The position numbers and the translations under genes were made by a program. From NCBI GenBank assembly GCA_965240325.2, contig OZ251227.1:2170001-2234000 (forward strand): a stretch of 64,000 nucleotides of DNA. The letters run 5' to 3'. The notes below the pieces were generated by a model. The model was not told where the DNA came from, searched no databases, and saw nothing but the letters and a program-made list of their open reading frames with translations. The stretch comes from Rebecca billardiae RCC1528 (taxonomy: Eukaryota; Haptophyta). Positions 19,713-27,130 of the stretch are shown here, piece by piece (position 1 is the stretch's first letter; the number at the start of each line of letters is the position of its first letter).

Positions 19713-21318
19713 ATGCTGCTGACGTCCCTCCTTAACGTCGTGCGCACGAACGTCGTGAGGACGACGAGCGTCGCGCCGTTCCCCGCGGCGCTCGTGCGGA
19801 CCTCGGCGCTCGCGCCGCCTCCGACCGTGGCCGCGTGCGCGCGTGCGCGACGGGCGCTCCACGCCGTGCGCGCCTTCTCCTCGGACGCGTTTGCGGAGGG
19901 CAATTCCGAGATGCACAACATGCCGCACTCGCCGCCGCGCACGAACGGCCATGTGGTGGCGGAGCCCGTGGCGCCGATCGGCGTGAACGGCGCCGCGCAC
20001 AACGGCGCCGACGGGCTGCAGTTTGGCGCGCCGGCGCCCGGCGAGTCATTGCAGAGCGGGCGGCCGCCGTCTCCGAGGCAGCTGACCTACGCGCACGAGC
20101 TCGCCCAGGAGGTGGGCGAGACCGTGCCGCCCGAGGCCGAGGAAGACATGGCCGTGTGCTCGGCGCTGATCGAGAAGCTCAAGCCGATGGCGGACGCGCA
20201 GCGCGGCAAGCGCCCGCCCTCCGACCAGCAGGTGCAGCTGGCGCAGCAGCTCGCGGCGAACAAGGACATCGACGTGCCGGAGAACGCCCTCCGCGAGTCG
20301 CAGGCGTGCTCCCAGTTCATCGAGCAGCAGCAGGAGTACTCCCCCATCAAGCGCGAGCCGACGCCCAAGCAGCTCGCGTTTGCGCTGACGCTCGCCGAGC
20401 GCGCGGGCGTCGAGCTGCCGGCGGAGGCGCAGGGGGACATGATGGCGTGCTCGCGCTTCATCGAGCAGTTCAAGGGCGCGGTGCCGCCCGGCGCGTCCGG
20501 CCCCGGCGGCAGCATCCCGCGCCCGCCCTCCGAGCGCCAGCTCGCGTTTGCGCAGCAGCTTGCCACACAGCACAGCGTGGCGCTGCCAGACGCGGCGCGC
20601 GCCGACTCGCAGCAGTGCAGCGCCTTCATCACGCAGTTCACGCGGCCGAGCCGCGCGCCGTCGGACTCGCAGCTGATCTTCGCCGCGACGCTCGCGCGGA
20701 ACGCCGGCCAAGGGCTGCCCGCCGATGTGCTCAAAGACAAGGTGGCGTGCGCGGCCTTCATCGACTCGCTCAAGGGCGGCACGTGGGGCGGCGCGCCCGC
20801 GGCCGGCGCGTACGGCGCGGCGGCGTGGGGCCAGCCTGCGCCGGCCGTCACGTGGGGCACGCCCGTGCCGACCGCGCCGTGGGGCCAGCCCGCGCCGCCG
20901 CCTGCGCCGTGGGGCCAGCCCGCGCCGCCCGGGGCTGCGGCCGTCAACGGCGTGTACTCGGCCGTGCCGGCGCAATGGGCCCAGCCCGCCGAGCCGGCGG
21001 CCGGGCCTTCCTCTGCGGGCGCCGAGGCGGGCGACACGCCCGGCGCCACCGCCGACGCCTCGCCGGCCGTGGGCGCTGACGCCGCCGCCAGCAGTGCCGG
21101 CCCCGACGCCCAGCGCTCCGAGCTGATCTCGCCGGACGAGCCGCAGCCTGACCCCAACACGTGGAACCTGCCAGGTGCGCCGCGCCGCGCAGCGCCGAGC
21201 CCCGCGCCGCGCCGCGCCGTGCGGGATCGGGGCGCGCCGTGGGCTCGCTGGTCGAGACGCGCGCTCACGGGTCACGCGCGCGCGCGTGCCCGCCCTCCTC
21301 GCAGGCCGTCAGCCGTGA
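19713..21318 (+). CDS. Five-repeat protein with mitochondrial-type presequence
   Basis: The chosen ATG at 19713 begins a basic, acid-free leader of about 60 residues ending RRALHAVRAFSS, a typical mitochondrial presequence with an R-x-F-S cleavage context. Five tandem repeats of about 50 residues follow at roughly 118, 168, 216, 271 and 316, each with the pattern PxxxQLxFAxxLA, then LP, then ACxxFI. I know of similar short units appended to type IA topoisomerases in some protists, but there is no topoisomerase domain here, so a nucleic-acid or organellar scaffold role is only inferred. A Pro/Ala linker with WGQPAP repeats (about 370-430) and an acidic tail follow. A likely intron at 21175-21304 (gtgcgc...cgcag) leads to a tiny last exon coding GRQP and a stop. 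It is head-to-head with the F-box gene. Confidence 0.7.
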
Positions 21319-22101
21319 CCACCCCCGAGCAGCCATCCGTGCAGCGGCAGAAGGGAGGAGGCTGCAACCGTGCGGCAGGGGGACATCCATGGCCAAGCTT
21401 CGAGCCGTCGGCTCTTCGACTTCGCTCCTCGGGCGTAGCCTGACAAGGCGGCGGTTCTGCTCGATTCCCCAGCGAGGCCTGGTGCACGGCACGGCTCGGA
21501 GCGGTGACATCTGACGGCGCGCCGGCACACGCGGCAACGACAGACGGGCACGCGCGTTCCGGCCGTTCCGCGTGAGCTCGGGCTAGTTTAAGTTACGCTG
21601 TGCCGTCGGCTGCGGGCTGGAGCCTGGATCAGGATCAGAATCTCGCTCGTCGTGCCTCGCTCGCGGTCGGACGGTGCCACCATGCGTTGACCAATGAGAA
21701 TGACCATCGTAGTACGTGGGCAGCGCATCATTGCTCATTCGTCGACGGTTAGTTTAGCAGCTTGAATCATCATCAGACGACCGCTTAAATGCTTTCCCGC
21801 CTTTCCGCCAATTCCGGTCCTGCTGACAATATTTAATCAAATAAATAATGGTAACGGACATAGCGCTAAAATATTATTTAACAGGCGCATAACTTTTATA
21901 AATATATATAACTAATGGCGCACGCCCCCCCCCCCCCCCCCGAAAGGTCTGAGCGTGAGCGAAAGCCGGGGGGGGGGGGGCGGCGCACGTGCTCCGCAAA
22001 TCAAAAAGAGGATGCGCGCAGGATTTTGGGGATTTTTGTAGGTTGATTCAGATGTGACCGAACCCCTAGTGGACGCATTTCGCTGCCAATGATTGCGTTT
22101 G
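21319..22101. other. Intergenic, AT-richer, with a C/G hairpin insertion
   Basis: From 21550 the composition drops to AT-richer sequence with no gene. It contains the 57-bp homopolymer hairpin described separately at 21925-21981. Confidence 0.5.
21917..21989. mobile_element. 57-bp poly-C/poly-G hairpin flanked by 8-bp direct repeat
   Basis: A run of 17 C (21925-21941), a 26-nt spacer and a run of 13 G (21968-21980) can fold as a hairpin. The block 21925-21981 is flanked by an exact 8-bp direct repeat ggcgcacg (21917-21924 and 21982-21989), which looks like a target-site duplication. The spacer has no coding capacity. Confidence 0.55.
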
Positions 22102-22295
22102 TGGCCCGCGGTGCAGGGCGGAGCGCGTAGCGTGGAGCCCCGCCGGGGGCCCTCACTACGTTGTCAAAAAGATCTTTTGATCAAAGAAAAGGGGACGGGG
22201 GACGATTTTTACGGTTGTTGGAGGGTGAGTTTTCGCTTTTTCGAGGGGTAGATAGCTCTCTATCGCAAGATGCGGTTGACGAAATAGGCGCGCCC
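22102..22295 (+). repeat. Dispersed hairpin repeat, family A copy 1
   Basis: It begins tggcccgcggtgcagggcgg, contains ccctcactacgttg (22150-22163) followed by the palindrome tcaaaaagatcttttga (22164-22180), and ends tgacgaaataggcgcgccc. It matches 61304-61512 along its whole length with small indels, and partly matches 32172-32465. Confidence 0.85.
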
Positions 22296-22341
22296 GGACG
22301 TGAGTAATAAGAAAGATCGAAGGCCGCTGGCCGTCACTTTG

Positions 22342-22500
22342 TCAGTAAAGTTTAGTCATCGTGTCATCGACGCTATTGAAAACTTGGTCGCCGGTCCAAG
22401 GGCCGTATTGTTTTGACAAAGTGCATGTGCATGGGTCATATACTACGACTGTTTCAAACTGCATGTCGGCGTACCGAGCGCGCTGTTTGCCGGTTTGCAT
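22342..22500 (-). CDS. Small unidentified ORF in AT-richer sequence
   Basis: From the first in-frame ATG (22500) this codes 52 aa with ordinary composition (for example QYGPWTGDQVFNSVDD), unlike the Ala/Arg-rich spurious frames around it. The frame is open upstream to 22554 without an ATG. It could be the end of a captured or decayed gene. No family is recognised. Confidence 0.2.
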   Translation of the reverse strand: MQTGKQRARYADMQFETVVVYDPCTCTLSKQYGPWTGDQVFNSVDDTMTKLY

Positions 22501-22677
22501 TATTTTGCGCACGCGGGGGTCATATTGAAAAAAACCGTAGTAAACTGTAATCACGCCTTAACCAAGTGTGCACGTTAAAACATGGTAAATGGTAGAATAT
22601 CGGGTTGAAGAATACTAACGACGAAGCTTTGCGCTCGCGTGGCTCGAGCGCGAGATGGATGAACCTCCTTTGCCATA

Positions 22678-23206
22678 TGGGGGGGGCTGGGTTAGTTTTG
22701 GGGTGCCCTCAACTGCCAAAACCACCCCTCGCGGAGAGGCTTGGACGGACGCAAGATGGGCACCCCTCGCCCTCGCCGTCGAGGACAAGCCGGAGGACGC
22801 CCGTGTCGGTAAGGCACCCGCTGGGGCCGGGTCGCCGCGGCCGCACATGCTCGCGCCAGGCGCGTTTGAAAATGACCCCAAACGAGCCCACCCCAAAACT
22901 AACCCGGGAGGCGCGTGCGCACTGCGCGGCGCGAGCTCGTGGGCAGCATTGCTGGCGAAGCGAGCCGCCTTCTCGTGCTGCCCAGGCTGGGGATCCCCCC
23001 GCAATCACTCCTGATGAGGCGGAAGCGACGCGCCGAAGCACTCGCGATGCCACCGAGACGGGCAGAGCCGTTGCCCAGCGTCGCCTTGTGGGACATGGCG
23101 AGCCGCTGGAGCGGCCATGCTCTCCCAGTTCGCGCGGCCACCCCAGTGCGGCGGCCAGTGGCACCCCAAAACTAACCCCACCCCAAAACTAACCCAGCCC
23201 CCCCCA
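22678..23206. mobile_element. MITE copy 2 (TA target duplication)
   Basis: A 529-bp near-identical copy of the element at 16832-17369, in the same orientation and flanked by TA (22676-22677 and 23207-23208). Compared with copy 1 it lacks a 7-bp gcctttt near the left end and differs by a 1-2 nt change near 22921 and a substitution near 23152. Its flanks resemble one unit of the 77-bp repeat at 61664-61930. Confidence 0.87.
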
Positions 23207-23286
23207 TAATATGAAAGAAAAACGGGTTACCCGCCCGCCAGCGTCTCGCGACGAGGACGGGTGCCCAAGCGGCAAGCGCGCACATC

Positions 23287-23460
23287 ATGATCATCGCCGT
23301 CGGCGGGCCCATCTTCGGCCGGCTCGAGCTGATGCACATCACGACGCTCAAGCAGGCGCTGTCCGTACCGACGTTGGCGCGCCTCCAGCGGATGGTCGAC
23401 AAAGCACCCGTGGGCGAAGGAGGACCACAATCATGGCCGAGTCATCGGAGACGTCGCTGA
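23287..23460 (+). pseudogene. Orphan gene fragment, 57 codons
   Basis: An ATG-initiated frame with natural composition (MIIAVGGPIFGRLELMHI at the start, then TLARLQRMVDKAPVGEGG) sits directly right of MITE copy 2. It ends after an Arg run with no continuing exon. I read it as a fragment of a protein-coding gene of unknown identity. Confidence 0.25.
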
Positions 23461-24513
23461 CCTCGCGCGGCTTCAAACCGAATCAAATAAACATCAACCG
23501 CTCAGCCGGTTGCCACCGCGGCCGAGCGGTGCGCGCTCGCCACCGCGGCCGGCGCTGTGCACGGGCGTGCTGAGCCCGGGCCGCGTGAGCTCGCCCACCT
23601 CGCCCGGCGCGCACGCCGACGCCGCCACCGCGGCTCGGCGGCCGGACTCATCTCGGCCCGCAGCGCTTGCGTCCCCCCGCGGCGGCGCGCGCAGCCGTCG
23701 CCGCCGCGCAGGCCGTGCACTCGGTGGATGAGGAGACGGCCCTGCTGCGCGCGGAGCGCTGCGCGCCGCGCGCTGCTCCTGCTGCGGCGCGCAGTAGTCC
23801 GCTCGTCCGCCCCGCGGGCTCGCCACGGAGCCGACGAGCGCGATGACGACAATCGAATGAGCACGAGTGCGCACGGAGGCGCTGGGCGCCGAGCTGGCGA
23901 AGCGCGGCGCCGAGCTCGACGCGCTGCGCGACGCGGCGACGGACGCGCTGGGCGCGCGCGGCGCCCTCGTCGCGACGCCCCGTGCAGCAGCTCGAGCAGC
24001 CAGCTGTGGAGTAGACGGCCGTCGACTCGAGGGCGCCACCGCGCCGGGTGAGTGAGCACGCACGGGCTCCGCCTCGGTCGGAGGCTGGCTGGCCGCCGCC
24101 GTGGCTTCGAGGCCGACGCGGCGGAGGAGGCGGCGGGCGAGCACGGTGGCGCGGTGGAGCAGGCGCGCACGCGCGGCGGCAGGCGCGACCCGCCGCTCGC
24201 CTCGTTCCACCCCGAGCTCCGCTCGGTCTCGCCTCTCGGTGCGCGGCTGCGCAGCGCCGTGAGCGCAGGCTGGGGCCGCTGGGGGTGGGGCCAGCAGAGT
24301 GGTGCGCGCTCTCGCTCTGCCGGCACGAGGCGCGCCGGCTGAGCGACCAGCGGCCCGTCGTCGAGCGCGTGGCGCAGCGCGAGCACCTCAAGGCAGGCTC
24401 GCCCTGCGCGCGCGCGCCGCTGCCCCGGCCGCCGTCCCGCGTCCGTACTTCTTCGCGCGGGCCCGCGGCGACAGTCCTCATCGGCCCGCCATGTTGACCA
24501 GACCGAGACAGCA
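23461..24513 (+). other. GC-rich coding-like block with broken frames
   Basis: This block has gene-like GC content and short coiled-coil-like pieces, such as ALGAELAKRGAELDALRDAA near 23877 and a segment with RHEARRLSDQRPVVERVAQ near 24315, but no frame joins them, even with gtgcgc/gcag splicing. It ends at the conserved 70-bp hairpin terminus. It is probably assembled from gene fragments. Confidence 0.35.
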
Positions 24514-24583
24514 GCCGACGGAGGGTGCACCGCGGGCCCCTAACTACGTTGGTTCTACGGAAGGACCGCGGAACGCGGTCATA
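24514..24583 (+). repeat. 70-bp conserved terminus with hairpin, copy 1
   Basis: It is identical over 70 bp to 63661-63730. It contains cccctaactacgttg and a perfect hairpin gaccgcg-gaa-cgcggtc (24564-24580) followed by ata, after which the two copies diverge at once. Confidence 0.9.
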
Positions 24584-25182
24584 GTGGATGCTAATTTTAA
24601 CGATAGTAACACTTATTAGGGGAATGCAGGGTGGAATAGCACATAACACCAGCCGTGTGTTCGAACATTCCGTCATAGTAAGATGCTTGAATTGTAAGAG
24701 CCTGAAACAGCTCGCCAACCATAGAAAAGAGAGGTTCGGTCGGCTTTTATGTCGCTTGAAGTAAAGTATTGCCGGCATCTGAAGTCATGAACCGTCGCTT
24801 CTCAGTGGCGGATATCATCAGGTTATGGCGCGATGTTCTAGGGCACGCGATCCGCATCGTTTCGCACGAACCCTCGCGCCCGCGGGCGACGAGATATATC
24901 ATTGACGCGGGTAGCCCTAAGGCGTTCCCGTTCCCGCGCGCGATTCATAATCGTATCCTTTCTGATTACTATAGTTATCTCCGGCCCGTCGATTAATACT
25001 GCTCATCACACGGTTCGCGCTGATGATACAAAAGCCCTGCCACACCAAGGGCCGTCCACGGCCCTTGGCCACACGAACGAGCGGGCTCGAGCAAAGCCTC
25101 TCGGCATGTTCGCGGGAAGTCGCTCGCCCAGGCCCTCACGCTCGCGCCGTCCATGACCATGGCCGCGCTGTGATGGCTCCGC
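24584..25182. other. AT-richer spacer with one small ORF
   Basis: Composition is markedly less GC-rich than in genes. A 69-aa ATG frame (24787-24996) starts MNRRFSVADIIRLWRDVLGH and has natural composition but no recognisable family. A short inverted repeat gggccgtcc/acggccctt lies near 25048-25065. Confidence 0.3.
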
Positions 25183-25499
25183 GTGCGGAGTGCTGACCGT
25201 GAGCCTCTCTCTCTCTGGCTGCGCATGACGGCGCGGCAAGCAGCGCGCGCAGATCTGCGGGCGACGAGGCTGGGCGCCAGTCCTCGCAGCACGAGGCCGA
25301 GCGCGGACATCTGTTTTGCTCGCAGCGACGAGGCTGGGCTTAGATCTGCGAGCGGCGAGTCCGCGACGATGGCGAGGTGGCATATGCTACGGGCGACGCC
25401 GTGCTCCTCTCTCGCCCGTGCTCGCAGTCGCCCTCGCGCTCCAGGCCGTCGGCCGACAGCACCCGCGGCGGCGCCGACGCGCACAAAGGTCGCAATCCA

Positions 25500-25946
25500 G
25501 GGTGTCACGTGACGTGGGGAGCTCATTGTGCCCGCATTCGAGGCGGGAAGACGCCGAGGGCGTGCAAGGAGCGGCTGCTGCGGCTGCGGGAGGTCGTAGA
25601 CAGGCTCGAGCCGCGGCTGCTCGCGACGCTCTTTCCCGCCGCCGACCGGCCGACGAGCTGCGAGCTCAGAGCTGCGAGCTCATTCATCCGACGCTGCGCC
25701 GATCCCGCCGAGCGCGCGAGGCTGTGCGAGGCTGAGACGGGCGAGCTGCCGAGCGCGATCTCTGCGCTGCGCGCGGCCACAGCAGGGCTGCCCGAAGCGC
25801 ACCGGGCGGAGGCGCTGCGGCTGCTGCGCGTCGAGTTCGACACGGCGCAGCCCCCCGAGTCCGTCGATCGCGTCGATTACTCGCGCCCGCGCCGGCCGCG
25901 CCTCCTGCACGGCAACGCGCCGGGCGCGCGCATCGTGATTCGGTGA
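25500..25946 (+). pseudogene. Coding-like fragment without a start codon
   Basis: The frame gives a helical, natural-looking segment (ACKERLLRLREVVDRLEPRL, then LLRVEFDTAQPPESVDRVD near the end) with a stop at 25944-25946. No in-frame ATG exists; the frame opens only with GTG at 25377. It is either a terminal exon whose upstream exon is not evident, or a captured fragment. Like the block at 23461-24513 it is followed closely by the hairpin terminus (26005-26021). Confidence 0.35.
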
Positions 25947-25965
25947 AGAACGCGAGGGAACTACC

Positions 25966-26024
25966 AGGGCCGTGCGCCCTCAACTTCGTTGTTTACTACC
26001 CGAAGATCGGCGTAGCCGATCATA
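25966..26024 (+). repeat. Conserved terminus with hairpin, divergent copy 3
   Basis: The same layout as 24514-24583: gcgccctcaacttcgttg, a short spacer, then a perfect 7-bp hairpin gatcggc-gta-gccgatc (26005-26021) followed by ata. Three base pairs of the stem differ from the other copies and all are compensated. Confidence 0.7.
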
Positions 26025-26983
26025 ATAACTATAAGTATATATATATACTTACTACGAAAATTTTATATAACTAATAATAACTATAAGTATATGTCTAGCC
26101 GTCCTCGAAGCGCCTGCGCCATCCAGATGCAGCGAGGAGGCGAGGCACACGCCGGACAGGGCGGAGCCACGCGGCGAGATGCCAGACTTTATGCATTGTA
26201 CATATGGGATTATTGTTCCTCGGAAACAATAACGTGCGAGCGGCAGCCAGCGCTCGGACCGAGCGCGCGGCATGACGTGCAGCTCGACGCCGACAGACGC
26301 GCGGTGTGAGATGGATCCGCAGACTGAGAGAGCGAGCAGCATGCCAAACCGAGGAACAGGTCGATGCGGCGCACCGCGCCGACGCAGCGGCAAAAATGCC
26401 AGGCAACAAGCTGTCAACAGAAGGGGCGGGCGGGCGGGGCAGCTTGGAAGACGCAGCCCGAGGGCCGTCAAGCCACACGTGACACGAGAGCGAGGCACGA
26501 AGGACCATGGCCATCGTGCACAGGGCGCCTCGGAGCTGCGGGCCGCCGGAAACAGCTGCAGCCATCAGGACAGTGGGCGCTTCCGAAGGGCGTTCGCTGC
26601 GAGTGAGCGAGAGGCACGCAACAGCGTCGGTTGGCTCGGCGCCTGATGAAAAACCCAGTTCACCAATTGGCCGTCCTGACCGTTATGCCAACCTCGCCTA
26701 TTAGCCTAAGGCCCAGGAGCAGCGCAGCGAGTAAGCCGTTCTAGGCCGTCGTGCGTGCCCACAGAGCAGGCTCGAAAGCCCTCGTGGAACGAGAAGAGGG
26801 TGGCCGAGATGGCAGCCGGACCTGAGCTCGGCCGCCTGGCTCAGGCCGAATGGCAGGCAGGTGTTGGTTAGTGGTACAACGCATTGCGCTCCCAGTCCCA
26901 CCGTCCTCTTAGACAATCATCAGTTATTGTGCCAATAACCCCACATATATATATACTATGATACATATACTTACTACGAGCTA
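26025..26983. other. Intergenic, no gene seen
   Basis: TA-rich stretches with a repeated actataagtatat word (26027-26092) and a further TA stretch at 26945-26960 enclose 850 bp of mixed composition. ORFs here are Ala/Arg/Ser-rich and have no recognisable family. Confidence 0.4.
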
Positions 26984-26995
26984 GTGCTGCTAGCT

Positions 26996-27130
26996 ACTTC
27001 TTCCCCTTGCGGTAGGGGCGGCCTTCTTGGTCGGCTTCGTCTTGCGCTCGATAGGCTTCGTCTTGCTCGGCTTCTTCACACCGCCACTGACGGCCGGCGC
27101 CTTCGTCTGCTTCTTCCCAACGCTGCCCTC
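26996..27130 (-). pseudogene. Decayed basic tail of the HMG-box-like gene
   Basis: Directly after the TAA, the same frame reads EGSVGKKQTKAPAVSGGVKK and further Lys-rich sequence. This aligns with the paralogue tail at 37340-37461 (PTVSGGVRKPKK). The final KGKK-stop of the paralogue is present only in a shifted frame, so the tail carries both a stop and a frameshift. Confidence 0.6.
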
